Of a stretch of DNA of 36,526 nt, positions 16,277-25,091 are shown in pieces. Under the pieces are notes generated by a model that saw nothing but the letters and a program-made list of their open reading frames with translations, did not search any database and was not told where the DNA came from. A program made the position numbers and the translations under genes. Numbering within the stretch: position 1 is the first letter of the stretch; each line of letters opens with the position of its first letter. Source of the stretch: Gammaproteobacteria bacterium (GTDB lineage Bacteria > Pseudomonadota > Gammaproteobacteria > Chromatiales > Sedimenticolaceae); NCBI GenBank assembly GCA_020445165.1, contig JAGRHE010000010.1, positions 1 to 36,526 of the forward strand. Reading direction: 5' to 3'.

Positions 16277-16789
16277 TTACGCGTGAGCGGCAAACGGATG
16301 TTCGTTGCTACCCTTGGCGGCGACCACCTCGGCTGCCGTGGGGGTACCCGCGATCGCCCTTTTGATCGACTGCTTGGTTGCTTCGTAGTTGTAGTCCTGG
16401 ATCTTGGCGTCGTCTTCTGCTTCCCAGTGAATGAACACGCCCACCGAGATGAACAGGTCATCCGCCTCGGCTGCCGGAATCGTGCCATCTTCGACACAAT
16501 CGGCGACTGCCATTGCGACACCGCGCTGCGCCGGACCGAACATCTGCACGGCCTGCTTCGCGCCTTTGATCGTCACCTTGTTAAACATCATGGTGTTCGG
16601 CTTACACGGCAGGTTCGGTGCGACCACCGCCAACAGCGCGGTGAAACCGTCCTTGTTGTTGACCAGGCCATTGCAGAATGCCGTTTCCGCAGCTGAACCA
16701 CGCGGCCCCATGATCAGATCGATGTGCGCGACCTCGTTGCCGTCACCGACCAGGGACTCGCCCACCAGGGTTTTCGTTATGACTGCCAT
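16277..16789 (-). CDS. fae: Formaldehyde-activating enzyme
   Basis: A 170-residue Fae that joins formaldehyde and H4MPT to give methylene-H4MPT in the cytoplasm. The N-terminus with [14 protein letters not shown] carries the catalytic His (His22), and [14 protein letters not shown] and [18 protein letters not shown] are classic. The C-terminal helix is complete and the length is normal. AAGGAGAAA just before the ATG is the strongest ribosome site in the operon, fitting an abundant enzyme. It lies 24 bp after the CitG-like gene, and a hairpin follows it. Confidence 0.98.
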   Translation of the reverse strand: MAVITKTLVGESLVGDGNEVAHIDLIMGPRGSAAETAFCNGLVNNKDGFTALLAVVAPNLPCKPNTMMFNKVTIKGAKQAVQMFGPAQRGVAMAVADCVEDGTIPAAEADDLFISVGVFIHWEAEDDAKIQDYNYEATKQSIKRAIAGTPTAAEVVAAKGSNEHPFAAHA

Positions 16790-16813
16790 TTGATTTCTCC
16801 TTCGGATAGTTGG

Positions 16814-17740
16814 CTAATCGACATGTGTGGAACCGTTGACCGATGTCGGATGCCGGCTCCACGGGTGGTTCCGGGTATCCCCGGGTTTGAGATCCACCTG
16901 CTGACGCAGGTGGTGTGAAAACAGGGTTGCCACGCACAGATCGGCAGTCGTACCGGGATTCAGGCCGGCTGACTTCAACTGCTTGTCGAACGCGATCAGA
17001 TGGCGCAACGCTTCCCCGGGCTGCGTCGCATCGTCCCAGGCCGCGCGTACATCGCCCGCCGTCTGCGATACCTTGCGTGCGCTGTCCGCACCGAACTTGC
17101 GTGTGATGTGGGTATCGGGATATCGCGACAACAGGAAGAGGAACAAAGCCGTGACCGCGTCCGCCCCTGTGCGGCAGCGTCGCAGGGCTCCGTCCAGGAA
17201 GGGCAAGGCGGTATCGAAAAGGTCGGCGTAGGCGTTGACGTACTGAGCCGCGATCAGATCACGTGGCGCGGCGTATGACATCACATCGGTCAATGTCAGC
17301 CGGGTACCAAGACTCACGTCATGCTCGTCGACCTCGCCCAGACCACCGGGGGCCGCGATCCGGATAGCTTCGTAGACTGCCAGGCTGTCGGCCACGCTGG
17401 TATTGCGCAGCACGCGCCTCACGCCTTCATGCAAAGGTTTATCCGGATAGTTGATCGTTGCCTGAACCAGAGGGGCGCACAACAACAGAATGCCCAGATT
17501 GCTGTTGCAGGCGACCGCCGCGCGTGTCGCGACGACTGCCGCCAGTACCCGTTCCCCCAATGCCAGACCCGGTTCCGTCAATGGTTGAGCACTGGCCTGC
17601 GCGCTGCGCCGGAAAGTGTCTGCATCCATGCCGTGCCCCGGCGAGGCATACGATACGTTGCCCGGCTTGAACGCAATCACGTCCTGGGCACAAGCCACCC
17701 GATACAGGCGCTGAAGCTCCTTGATAGACACCGGGTTCAT
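16814..17740 (-). CDS. Triphosphoribosyl-dephospho-CoA synthase (CitG)-like protein
   Basis: A 308-residue protein of the CitG/MdcB family. KPGNVSY, ACNSNLGILLLCAP and LNPGTTADL are family motifs. Citrate or malonate decarboxylase genes, the usual partners, are absent. Homologues are regular members of methylotroph H4MPT clusters, so the protein probably transfers or builds a ribosyl/phosphoribosyl part of the cofactor. Its ATG overlaps the stop of the RimK-like gene (ATGA). The specific reaction is not known. Confidence 0.85.
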   Translation of the reverse strand: MNPVSIKELQRLYRVACAQDVIAFKPGNVSYASPGHGMDADTFRRSAQASAQPLTEPGLALGERVLAAVVATRAAVACNSNLGILLLCAPLVQATINYPDKPLHEGVRRVLRNTSVADSLAVYEAIRIAAPGGLGEVDEHDVSLGTRLTLTDVMSYAAPRDLIAAQYVNAYADLFDTALPFLDGALRRCRTGADAVTALFLFLLSRYPDTHITRKFGADSARKVSQTAGDVRAAWDDATQPGEALRHLIAFDKQLKSAGLNPGTTADLCVATLFSHHLRQQVDLKPGDTRNHPWSRHPTSVNGSTHVD

Positions 17741-18645
17741 GACGCCGCCCGGTCGCTGTGCGGCGACTGGCAGATGCTCAACAGGTCATCCACCAGGCGG
17801 CCGGCAATGTCGATCTGGCAGACCGCTTGCAGCCCTTTCCACGCCGGGATGCTGTTGACTTCGATCAACCACCAGCGGCCGTCGTCGTCACGCATCAGGT
17901 CGACACCGGCGTAGGCCATGTCCAGGCATCGCGTTGCTGCCTCGGCCAGTTGTGCCAGTTCCCCATCGGCAACCGCCGGATGACAACGACCTCCCTGGGC
18001 GACATTGGCCAGCCATCCCGGCGCGGTGCGCCGCATCGCGGCAATCGCGTGCCCGCCTACCACGAAAACACGCCAATCGCTGGCACCATCAGCCCCGTCG
18101 CCGATGAATTGCTGCAGGTACCACACGTGAGCCGCGAGATCGGCGGCCGGCAGGTCATCGGGTGTCGCGACGCGCACGATGCCATTGCCCTGGGAACCGA
18201 ACAACGGCTTGCACAACAGCTTATGGCCACGTGCCGCAACCATTGAGACGATCTCGGCCGCCGATTCGTGATCGGTGCATACCCAGGTGGCCGGAGACGG
18301 CAGTCCCGCCTGGCGTAAACGCAGGGTCGTCAGCGATTTGTCGACCGAGCGCTCAATCGCCCGGCCATCGTTGTACACCGGCACGCCGAGACTGCGCAGC
18401 GCATGCAGCACGTTCAGGTGAAAAACGACCTGTTCGAGGGTCCCGCCGGGTACGCCGCGCACGAATACCGCATCCGGCAGATGGCGCTCGAATCCCTGTA
18501 ACTCGACGGTGGGTTCGCTCTCGAGTCGAATCCGCGCCTTGCTCAACGATGTGAAGCAACTGTCGACACCACGCCGCTTGAACGCCATGCTCAGCTGACT
18601 TCCGTGCCAGCCCGGATCGTCCGTGACAATCGCGACGCGAGTCAC
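17737..18645 (-). CDS. RimK/MptN-like ATP-grasp glutamate ligase
   Basis: A 302-residue ATP-grasp ligase of the RimK group. Visible are the substrate-domain start VAIVTDDPGWHG, the lid-side SVDKSLTTLRL, the ATP-binding LLCKPLFGSQGNGIVRV and the metal end WWLIEVNSIPAWKGLQ. The archaeal relative MptN adds glutamate to tetrahydromethanopterin. Bacterial dephospho-H4MPT lacks the archaeal tail, while bacterial methylofuran carries glutamates, so polyglutamylation of methylofuran is an equally good guess. The GTG start overlaps the mch stop (GTGA). Confidence 0.85.
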   Translation of the reverse strand: MTRVAIVTDDPGWHGSQLSMAFKRRGVDSCFTSLSKARIRLESEPTVELQGFERHLPDAVFVRGVPGGTLEQVVFHLNVLHALRSLGVPVYNDGRAIERSVDKSLTTLRLRQAGLPSPATWVCTDHESAAEIVSMVAARGHKLLCKPLFGSQGNGIVRVATPDDLPAADLAAHVWYLQQFIGDGADGASDWRVFVVGGHAIAAMRRTAPGWLANVAQGGRCHPAVADGELAQLAEAATRCLDMAYAGVDLMRDDDGRWWLIEVNSIPAWKGLQAVCQIDIAGRLVDDLLSICQSPHSDRAAS

Positions 18646-19640
18646 CGCAGTGCCATCCCGAACGACGTGCCCAGGAGGTCGAGATCTACCTCACCGCCAC
18701 GGAAGGTACGCCCGGAATCCAGCGCCGTCACATTGACCATGGCCGGGCTGAACAGCATCGGGTCAATCTTGAAGAAGTCGTAGTCATAGGCCTTGAATAC
18801 GTCGGCGAATGGCCGGCCATAATCACGCGACGCGCTACTGGGAAGTGCCTGGGCCAGCTTCGCCGCTGCATCATCGTCTCCAGCAACGAAAAGATGCACC
18901 TGTCCGGCGAAAAGTATCGCGTCGTTGGTGCGACCCATCGCCTGCAGGAAATCGGCAGCCGGCGGCGGCACCGGTGCGGTACCCAGGCCGTCAACGATGT
19001 CGGATAGCGGAAAGCCCAGTTCGTGCGCCTTGTGCAGCGCCACTTCGAGCACCCGCGCCACTACCTGGACAGTTCCTGCGAGGCTTTGTGTCGGCGTGAG
19101 GACCAGGGTAAGTCGCGATGGTTCGACCTTGCAGTCCGCGGCGATGCGATCAGTCAACTCCAGTGGCGGATAACGGTCCACTTCCAGGACAAGGATTGCA
19201 TCGTCCGACCGTTCCTCGAGCATCAGCTCGCCGAACAGTTTTTCCTTGCGCGCGAGTGCGCGTCCGGGTCCGGATCCAAGCGCGTGGAAGGCGGATTTTC
19301 CTTGCCCCGATGTCAGACTCCAGCCGGCATACTGGCTGCCAAGACAGGCACTGACTGGTTCGTGACTGTGCACGCACAGGTTGACGCACCAGTCGCGCGC
19401 CGGGCCGGTGGCAGAGAATTCCACCCGCCCCAGGCCACCCATGCATACACCGGCGATCCGCCGCCCCGCCTCCAGTCCACCGCGGTGCTCGATGCCCGCA
19501 TCGATTATGCGTACCCCATTGTCCAAACGATGATCGCCGAGCGACAGAACCGCTGCATCAGCCAGCAGCTCGTCGACCAGGTATGCTGCGCGCTGGTTCA
19601 GCCGCGCATCACGCACCGACATCCCGAGCTCAGGCCGCAT
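18642..19640 (-). CDS. mch: Methenyl-H4MPT cyclohydrolase
   Basis: A 332-residue enzyme that hydrolyses methenyl-H4MPT to formyl-H4MPT. Family signs include AGVCMGGLGRVEF, ACLGSQYAGWSL, ALGSGPGRALARKEKLF and GLGTAPVPPPAADFLQAMG. I chose the ATG at 19640, which has GGAG six bases upstream; a second ATG at 19622 would also give a family-like N-terminus. It overlaps the ATP-grasp gene by 11 bp. It acts between MtdB and the Fhc complex in formaldehyde oxidation. Confidence 0.97.
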   Translation of the reverse strand: MRPELGMSVRDARLNQRAAYLVDELLADAAVLSLGDHRLDNGVRIIDAGIEHRGGLEAGRRIAGVCMGGLGRVEFSATGPARDWCVNLCVHSHEPVSACLGSQYAGWSLTSGQGKSAFHALGSGPGRALARKEKLFGELMLEERSDDAILVLEVDRYPPLELTDRIAADCKVEPSRLTLVLTPTQSLAGTVQVVARVLEVALHKAHELGFPLSDIVDGLGTAPVPPPAADFLQAMGRTNDAILFAGQVHLFVAGDDDAAAKLAQALPSSASRDYGRPFADVFKAYDYDFFKIDPMLFSPAMVNVTALDSGRTFRGGEVDLDLLGTSFGMALR

Positions 19641-20748
19641 GTTCGTTTCGCTCCGCCAGCAAATGGCGAACGGTATCGACCCGTTCACGCAGCCTGGCTT
19701 CCACGGTCTCCGGATCGGCCCCTTTCGCATGCACCGAACACACCGGCTGCTCGGCTGCTACGTGCGTACCCGGTTGTGGACGGTCGGTAACCCATGCCGG
19801 CCATTGTGTCCGCGTGACACTCAACGGCTCGCGTGCATAGAGCACACGCATGCCGCGATTCATGCGCGGCTGAGGCGTCGCGGTCAGGCGCCCCTGGCAG
19901 CCGTCTAAATGACAGCGCAAGCCGCCGCCCGGCAACGCGTCTTCGTACAGCTCGAGTGCAGCCGTCGGTCGCACGTTCAGGTCGATCAACAGCGGCCGGC
20001 CCTGGTGTATGACGAAGTCGATGCCATTGACACCGCGCAGCCCCAGGGCCCGGGTCAGGCGTCGTGCGGCGACCAGCATGCCACGCTTGACTGCCTCGTC
20101 AGGCATCAGACCACCGATCACGCCGGCAAACCGAAAATCACCGGCCAACGGGTAACGTGCCATCACACGATTGAAACCGATCACTTCAAGGCTTGCCCCG
20201 TCTGCAACAAACAGCAACGAGAGCAAGCGGCCACTGACAAAGCGCTGGCAATAACCCGCGACATCAGCGACGCGAGGCGATCCTGCAGTGCACCGATGGA
20301 TGCCCAGACCACCGCTACCGCCCGCGGGCTTGTACAACCAACCAGGACCCACTTCCAGCGGGCCCAGTTCCGATTCCGGATAGGCGATACCCAGCTCATC
20401 CAACAAGCCGAAGAATCGCGCCGGTTCGGCCAGTAGCTGCATGATCGACGGCTCGTTGCCGACCAGCTGACGGTTATGCCGCGCCAGGGACAGCAAATGC
20501 TGCGGCTGGCTTTCGAAGCCCGCACCATAGATCCAGATCGTGTTGCGATCGCTCAATGGTTCGCGCGCAGCGTTGGCCAGTTCGGACGGCGACAGCCCCT
20601 TGGCGAGCCGATACTGTGCGCATGCCGCGCGCGTGTCGGCGTCACCGAAACCATCGACTGCGGTCACCGCAAGACCTGCTGCGCGGGCCGACTGTGCCAG
20701 GTAGCGTACCGAGTTGCCGACCACGACGATGGTGTCGCTGGGTGCCAT
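19630..20748 (-). CDS. ATP-grasp protein of bacterial H4MPT clusters, function unknown
   Basis: A 372-residue ATP-grasp-like protein starting MAPSDTIVVVGNSVRYLAQ. GWLYKPAGGSGGLGIHRC is the ATP-binding strand and loop, and GVNGIDFVIHQGRPLLIDLN the metal-binding end. The C-terminal 100 residues are an extra domain with conserved RGMRVLYARE. Homologues occur next to mch in methylotrophs, and the enzyme probably forms an amide bond in H4MPT or methylofuran synthesis. It starts one base after the mtdB stop. Substrates are unknown. Confidence 0.82.
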   Translation of the reverse strand: MAPSDTIVVVGNSVRYLAQSARAAGLAVTAVDGFGDADTRAACAQYRLAKGLSPSELANAAREPLSDRNTIWIYGAGFESQPQHLLSLARHNRQLVGNEPSIMQLLAEPARFFGLLDELGIAYPESELGPLEVGPGWLYKPAGGSGGLGIHRCTAGSPRVADVAGYCQRFVSGRLLSLLFVADGASLEVIGFNRVMARYPLAGDFRFAGVIGGLMPDEAVKRGMLVAARRLTRALGLRGVNGIDFVIHQGRPLLIDLNVRPTAALELYEDALPGGGLRCHLDGCQGRLTATPQPRMNRGMRVLYAREPLSVTRTQWPAWVTDRPQPGTHVAAEQPVCSVHAKGADPETVEARLRERVDTVRHLLAERNEHAA

Positions 20749-20749
20749 C

Positions 20750-21649
20750 TCACACCTTCTCCCGTGCAACGGCGAAGGCATGTTCAAAGTGCAGGTATTC
20801 CGGGGCTTCTGCTTCCAACATCCGGCGCAGCAGGGCCTGCTGAGTCTGGTATTTGACGTTGCCAACCGCCAATGCACCGATACCCAACGCACCGGATGGC
20901 ACGTGCGCTACCTTGACCCCGTCGTCGGCGACACCGACACCGGCGATTCCGGCCGGCGGTACGGCATTGACGTCGCACAGCACTCTCAGCCTCTGTGCGT
21001 CAGCCAGGTGCTCGGCGCGCACTACCTGAATGCCCGCCTTGGCGGCACTGAAGACCACATCGGCGTCAGCCAGCAGGTCGCGTATCCGCTGATCGGTACT
21101 GCCATCGGCGGAATCGACATCCACCGCATAGCGTTCGGCGCAACTCGCAGCGGCCTGCTGCGCCTTCGCCTTACCTTCATGACTGACAATCACCGCCCGC
21201 GCACCGGCTTTGGCAGCGAGCATCGCGCAGGTCATCCCAACAGGTCCGGTACCACCGAATACGAGCGCGACCTGGCCACTCAACGATCTGCCGTCGTACG
21301 CTGCCAAGTGCTTCTCCACACAGGCCACCATACCCGCCGCCGTCGTGAACGCACCGCTGGGATCGGCGAATACAGAAACCTGGAATGGCGGCACCATGGC
21401 CTTACGTGCGCTGTCGAGCATCTCCATCGCGACATGAATGTCGCGTCCGCCGATGAAGATGCCAGTACGTTTCACACCCTTGGGGCCACGTGAAAAGATC
21501 GCATCCTGGGTCAGGTCGGCGACCTCGCCGCTAGCGATCCGCGTGTAAGGGACGCAATGCTGCCAGCCCGCGTCAATAGCCATGTTGACGTCGAAAGGGC
21601 TGGCGTTGGCGGCCGCCGTGAACAGGTGCAGGATCGTATCGCGTGACAT
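20750..21649 (-). CDS. mtdB: NAD(P)-dependent methylene-H4MPT dehydrogenase
   Basis: A 299-residue dehydrogenase that oxidises methylene-H4MPT to methenyl-H4MPT. The Rossmann motif ALVFGGTGPVGMTCAML and the N-terminal DVNMAIDAGW are typical of MtdA/MtdB. CDVNAVPPAGI and HVPSGALGIGALAVGNVK match the C-terminal half. Linkage with mch and fae supports MtdB rather than the folate-active MtdA. The ATG at 21649 lies 3 bp after mptG. Confidence 0.95.
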   Translation of the reverse strand: MSRDTILHLFTAAANASPFDVNMAIDAGWQHCVPYTRIASGEVADLTQDAIFSRGPKGVKRTGIFIGGRDIHVAMEMLDSARKAMVPPFQVSVFADPSGAFTTAAGMVACVEKHLAAYDGRSLSGQVALVFGGTGPVGMTCAMLAAKAGARAVIVSHEGKAKAQQAAASCAERYAVDVDSADGSTDQRIRDLLADADVVFSAAKAGIQVVRAEHLADAQRLRVLCDVNAVPPAGIAGVGVADDGVKVAHVPSGALGIGALAVGNVKYQTQQALLRRMLEAEAPEYLHFEHAFAVAREKV

Positions 21650-21652
21650 GAT

Positions 21653-22663
21653 TCAGTGATGTTCCTTTGCGATGTCCATCGTCGGGGCATAGGCAACCAG
21701 GCTGCCCTCGTTGAAGCCACGTGCGACACGAAAGCGCAGCGGCGATAGATCACCGAAACGCTGGCGTGCTTCGGCCAGGATCTCCAACGCTTCTCGCTCG
21801 CCGGGCAACAGGGCGAAGCCGGTTGGTCCCCATGAGCTCTGCCCTATGCCCGGAAAGCCGAGTGATTCGATCCATTGCAGCGCATCGGCCACCGCGGGGC
21901 TTGTGAACCGCCCGCCCTGGGCTGATGCGAAATGATCGCCAACCCGGCGTTGCAGCTCGGCGATGCCCTCGGCAACCGGCTGCAGGCGACACTCATCGAT
22001 GCCCGGCAGGATCTGCATCAGGGTCAGGTGACACAGGTGTGCCGCGAGTTCACGTGGAAACGGCGGCAGGCGCCGAAAAGCCTCCAACTCCTGCCTCCCA
22101 TGCAGTCCCTGGCCGCGCGCATCCAAGACCAACAGCACGCGCCACTCCGCCGGAAACGGCAGGCGCGCCGTGACTGGTGGGACACAACCGTCCGCTCCCA
22201 CTCCGCTGTCCACCAGGAAACCGCCTTCGTCGAAAGCACCGATGCCGATCCCTGACCGCGCACCGCGCTGAAGAACCGCAGCCACGTCACGGGTCGACAG
22301 GTTGGCACCAGCGAGTGCAGCGACCGCCCGACCCACGGCGAGTGCGAGTTGTGTACCTGAACCGAGCCCAAGGTGGCCTGGGATTGCCGACTCGACGGTC
22401 AGAGCAAGGCCCTCGTTGAGTTTCAGTTCGTTCGCCATACGCTGGGCATACTGCAGGCCACGCTTCGAATCTGGCCCCTCGGCATGCATTCGCAAGCTGG
22501 GCTCGACCCGCACCCGGGTAGAGAAGGCATCGATGCTCAGACCGAGGCTGCCGAAACGCCGTCCGAGGGTCCCGCTCATGTCGAGAAAACCCAGGTGAAG
22601 ACGCGCCTTGGACTCGACCAGGGCGCACACAGACTGCTTCGCGGGTATCGGGTTTGGTTCCAT
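21653..22663 (-). CDS. mptG: Beta-ribofuranosylaminobenzene 5'-phosphate synthase
   Basis: A 336-residue GHMP-kinase-fold protein. ESKARLHLGFLDMSG near the N-terminus and AIPGHLGLGSGTQLALAVG (the GHMP glycine loop) identify RFAP synthase, which joins p-hydroxybenzoate or p-aminobenzoate to PRPP at the first committed step of methanopterin synthesis. The ATG at 22663 has no clear ribosome site, and a GTG at 22630 is an alternative start close to the conserved N-terminus. It is the first gene of an eight-gene minus-strand operon and has a good sigma-54-like site just upstream. Confidence 0.92.
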   Translation of the reverse strand: MEPNPIPAKQSVCALVESKARLHLGFLDMSGTLGRRFGSLGLSIDAFSTRVRVEPSLRMHAEGPDSKRGLQYAQRMANELKLNEGLALTVESAIPGHLGLGSGTQLALAVGRAVAALAGANLSTRDVAAVLQRGARSGIGIGAFDEGGFLVDSGVGADGCVPPVTARLPFPAEWRVLLVLDARGQGLHGRQELEAFRRLPPFPRELAAHLCHLTLMQILPGIDECRLQPVAEGIAELQRRVGDHFASAQGGRFTSPAVADALQWIESLGFPGIGQSSWGPTGFALLPGEREALEILAEARQRFGDLSPLRFRVARGFNEGSLVAYAPTMDIAKEHH

Positions 22664-22675
22664 AACCGCATGCTC

Positions 22676-22691
22676 TGCAATCGCCGTGCCT
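22676..22691 (-). promoter_or_regulatory. Candidate sigma-54 promoter for the mptG-mtdB-mch-fae operon
   Basis: On the minus strand AGGCACGGCGATTGCA matches the consensus at 11 of 12 informative positions. The predicted transcription start is near 22665, almost at the annotated ATG at 22663. Either the message is leaderless or translation begins at the GTG at 22630. Confidence 0.6.
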
Positions 22692-22755
22692 GAACTCCAC
22701 CCGCGTTGCGCAATAGGGCCATGCAACCAAGTCAGCCGAGTGCTGCGCCTATCAT

Positions 22756-22771
22756 GTGTCACAGTGTCACC
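22756..22771. repeat. Tandem GTGTCAC repeat between two divergent promoters
   Basis: GTGTCACA and GTGTCACC follow each other directly. They lie about 65 bp from the mptG -24 element and 85 bp from the fhcD one, where an activator site shared by both promoters would be expected. The role is inferred. Confidence 0.35.
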
Positions 22772-22855
22772 ATGTTTGAGCGCGGCCATGACAATCTGCG
22801 GCAGCTTCCACGCTGCCAACCCCGCCCCGGCCATCCGCCATGCCATTCGATTGGC

Positions 22856-22871
22856 CGGCACAGCTCTTGCC
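22856..22871 (+). promoter_or_regulatory. Candidate sigma-54 promoter for fhcDC
   Basis: CGGCACAGCTCTTGCC matches 10 of 12 informative positions and keeps the invariant GG and GC at the right spacing. The predicted start near 22882 leaves a 27-nt leader before the fhcD ATG. Confidence 0.5.
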
Positions 22872-22908
22872 TACAAGCCGACATAATCACGAAGAAACAT
22901 GCGAACCC

Positions 22909-23799
22909 ATGCAACTCAACGGCGTAGCAATCGACGACACTTTCGCCGAAGCCTTCGGTATGAAGGCCACGCGAATCATCATTACGGCAATCAATGAGCG
23001 CTGGGCACAGCAGGCCGCCGAAACCATGACCGGTTTCGCAACCTCGGTGATCGGCTGTGGAGTCGAGGCAGGAGTCGAGAGCCAGCTGATGGCCGCACAA
23101 ACACCGGACGGGCGACCGGGCGTCAGCGTGCTGCTATTTGGGATGTCCGGCAAGGAACTGGCGCGCCAGCTTGAAACGCGAACCGGGCAGTGTATTCTGA
23201 CCTGCCCGACCACTGCCGTTTTCTCCGGAATGCCGGCAGATGACGATCCGATTCCGCTGGGCAGGAACCTGCGCTACTTCGGCGACGGCTACCAGATCAG
23301 CAAACTGATTCGTGACAAGCGATACTGGCGAATACCGGTCATGGACGGTGAGTTTCTCGCCGAAGAGAGCGCCGGGCGCTGCAAAGCCATCGGCGGCGGT
23401 AACTTCCTGGTCCTGGCCAACAGCACCGAACAGGCACTCAAGGCCTGCGAATCTGCAGTGCAGGCAATGCGCCGGCTGCCCAACATCGTCCTGCCCTTTC
23501 CCGGCGGCATCGTGCGCTCCGGTTCAAAGGTCGGATCCAAGTACAAATCGCTCATGGCGTCGACGAACGATGCGTTCTGCCCGACATTGCGTGGACTGGT
23601 GGAATCTGAGATCGATGACACCGTGAACTCGGTGATGGAAATCGTCGTCAACGGCCTTGGCGAAGGGGACATCCGCAGCGCCATGCGCGATGGGATACGC
23701 GCCGCCTGCGCTGAACCAGGCGTAATCCGTATTTCCGCCGGAAACTACGGCGGCAAACTGGGCCAGTACCATTTCCACCTGCATGAGGTTCTGGCATGA
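22909..23799 (+). CDS. fhcD: Formyltransferase/hydrolase complex subunit D (formyltransferase)
   Basis: A 296-residue homologue of methanogen Ftr. It transfers the formyl group from formyl-H4MPT to methylofuran in the Fhc complex. The N-terminus MQLNGVAIDDTFAEAFGMK, the Cys-containing SVIGCGVEAGVE, CPTTAVFSG and NFLVLANS are typical. I chose the ATG at 22909 because it starts the conserved sequence; the open frame from 22840 adds unrelated residues. It is divergent from mptG and overlaps fhcC by 4 bp (ATGA). Confidence 0.96.
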   Translation: MQLNGVAIDDTFAEAFGMKATRIIITAINERWAQQAAETMTGFATSVIGCGVEAGVESQLMAAQTPDGRPGVSVLLFGMSGKELARQLETRTGQCILTCPTTAVFSGMPADDDPIPLGRNLRYFGDGYQISKLIRDKRYWRIPVMDGEFLAEESAGRCKAIGGGNFLVLANSTEQALKACESAVQAMRRLPNIVLPFPGGIVRSGSKVGSKYKSLMASTNDAFCPTLRGLVESEIDDTVNSVMEIVVNGLGEGDIRSAMRDGIRAACAEPGVIRISAGNYGGKLGQYHFHLHEVLA

Positions 23800-24614
23800 C
23801 CGTTTCCCTGGTTCAGATCCAGCCCACCCGACAGCGTCTGGATTGCCGTGGCCTGCTGCCGGCGCGGCTGGCGCAAATGAGCATCACGGAAATTCAGCGC
23901 CTGCCGCTGCGCGCCGGGAATCGCCGCATCCCGTTGGCCGAGTTATTCACCGTGGAACATGACCAAGATGGCGTGACCGCGCTGAACCTGAAGACGCTCG
24001 ACAACCATCTGGATTACCTCGGCGCCGATCTCGCCGAGGGTCGCATGGAGATCGTTGGCGACGCCGGTGATTTTGCCGGCCGCGCCATGCTGGGTGGCGA
24101 GTTGCTCGTCCATGGCGACTGCGCCGACTATGCCGGCAGCGGCCTGTCTGGCGGCACCCTTTCGATCCGTGGCAACGCGGGTCATTGTGTCGGCGGACCA
24201 GGCGCCGGCGAACGCCAGGGACAACGTGGTGGAGTCATCCACCTGCGTGGGAACGCCGGAGAACGTGCCGGCGAAAGGATGCGCCGCGGCAAGCTCATCA
24301 TCGAAGGTGACGTGGGTCGGCTTCTTGGTTACCGGATGATCGCTGGCACCATCTACGCTGCCGGCCGGGTCGCCGAACGCGCCGGTTACGACATGCGACG
24401 CGGCACTCTCCTGCTAAACCAACTCCCACACAGCATCAGTCCGACGCTGCGCGCCAATGGCCGTCACACCCTGCCATTCTTGCACCTGCTGATCGAAGAT
24501 CTTCAGCAGTCCGCCGACGGTCGGCTCAAGCTGCCTCCCTCGCCGACATCGGTAACACGCTTTCTCGGCGACACCGCAGCAGGTGGCCGCGGCGAGATGC
24601 TGATCATCTCCTGA
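23796..24614 (+). CDS. fhcC: Formyltransferase/hydrolase complex subunit C
   Basis: A 272-residue protein homologous to FwdC/FmdC, with the glycine-rich beta-helix repeats (GDAGDFAGRAMLGG, GDCADYAGSGLSGG, GNAGERAGERMRRG). It is a structural subunit of the Fhc complex. The start overlaps the fhcD stop. No gene follows on this strand for 477 bp. In many methylotrophs all four fhc genes are adjacent, but here D-C are about 15 kb from B-A. Confidence 0.95.
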   Translation: MTVSLVQIQPTRQRLDCRGLLPARLAQMSITEIQRLPLRAGNRRIPLAELFTVEHDQDGVTALNLKTLDNHLDYLGADLAEGRMEIVGDAGDFAGRAMLGGELLVHGDCADYAGSGLSGGTLSIRGNAGHCVGGPGAGERQGQRGGVIHLRGNAGERAGERMRRGKLIIEGDVGRLLGYRMIAGTIYAAGRVAERAGYDMRRGTLLLNQLPHSISPTLRANGRHTLPFLHLLIEDLQQSADGRLKLPPSPTSVTRFLGDTAAGGRGEMLIIS

Positions 24615-24957
24615 TCCGGACGACCGGGTTCAGCCTGGCAGGGTCGACAAGGCTTTGATCACCAATTGACGCCTAACAGCGCGGCCTGGATCTACAGTTT
24701 GCCGCGTGAACCGTGTTCAACGGCGCGCATCACACATAGAGCAGGCATGCGTTTATCAAACGACATCGCGCCTGCCAATCGCGCAGTCCCTCCATCCACT
24801 GCAGTCGACGTATGGTGAAACGTACTCGCAGACGGCGACTACCCCCAGTACGAGCGACGCGCGGACACGAGCGGTCAACCTCAGCGGCCAGCATGAGAAG
24901 TCCAGTCCAGCAACTCGCTCACGGCCACGACGATTCGGCGTTCCATTTCTGACACTC
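24615..24957. other. Intergenic stretch after fhcC, no gene seen
   Basis: Open frames here are short, Ser/Thr/Arg-rich and look random; I see no terminator with a T-run and no RNA gene. The stretch leads into the osmC promoter region. Confidence 0.5.
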
Positions 24958-24969
24958 CGTAGTACTACG
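24958..24969. promoter_or_regulatory. Perfect 12-bp palindrome beside the osmC promoter
   Basis: CGTAGTACTACG is its own reverse complement and ends 4 bp before the sigma-54-like element. A dimeric regulator could bind here; the protein is unknown. Confidence 0.4.
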
Positions 24970-24972
24970 CCT

Positions 24973-24988
24973 TGGCACAGTACTCGCA
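24973..24988 (+). promoter_or_regulatory. Candidate sigma-54 promoter for osmC
   Basis: TGGCACAGTACTCGCA has a perfect -24 half (TGGCACA) and one mismatch in the -12 half. The predicted start near 24999 leaves a leader of about 93 nt before the ATG at 25092. Confidence 0.6.
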
Positions 24989-25091
24989 CGAATTTTGCGC
25001 TTTGCGACTGTTCCCTATGGTGTGAGACGGAAGTCCGCCACAGTGCGGTCTACCAAGAACCAATCAATTGCGTTCCTTCGGAGGACAGACA

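Noticed and set aside
16894..16913. CCACCTG-N6-CAGGTGG hairpin near the end of the CitG-like gene
   Set aside because: Lies inside coding sequence and is explained by codons; no link to fae control visible.
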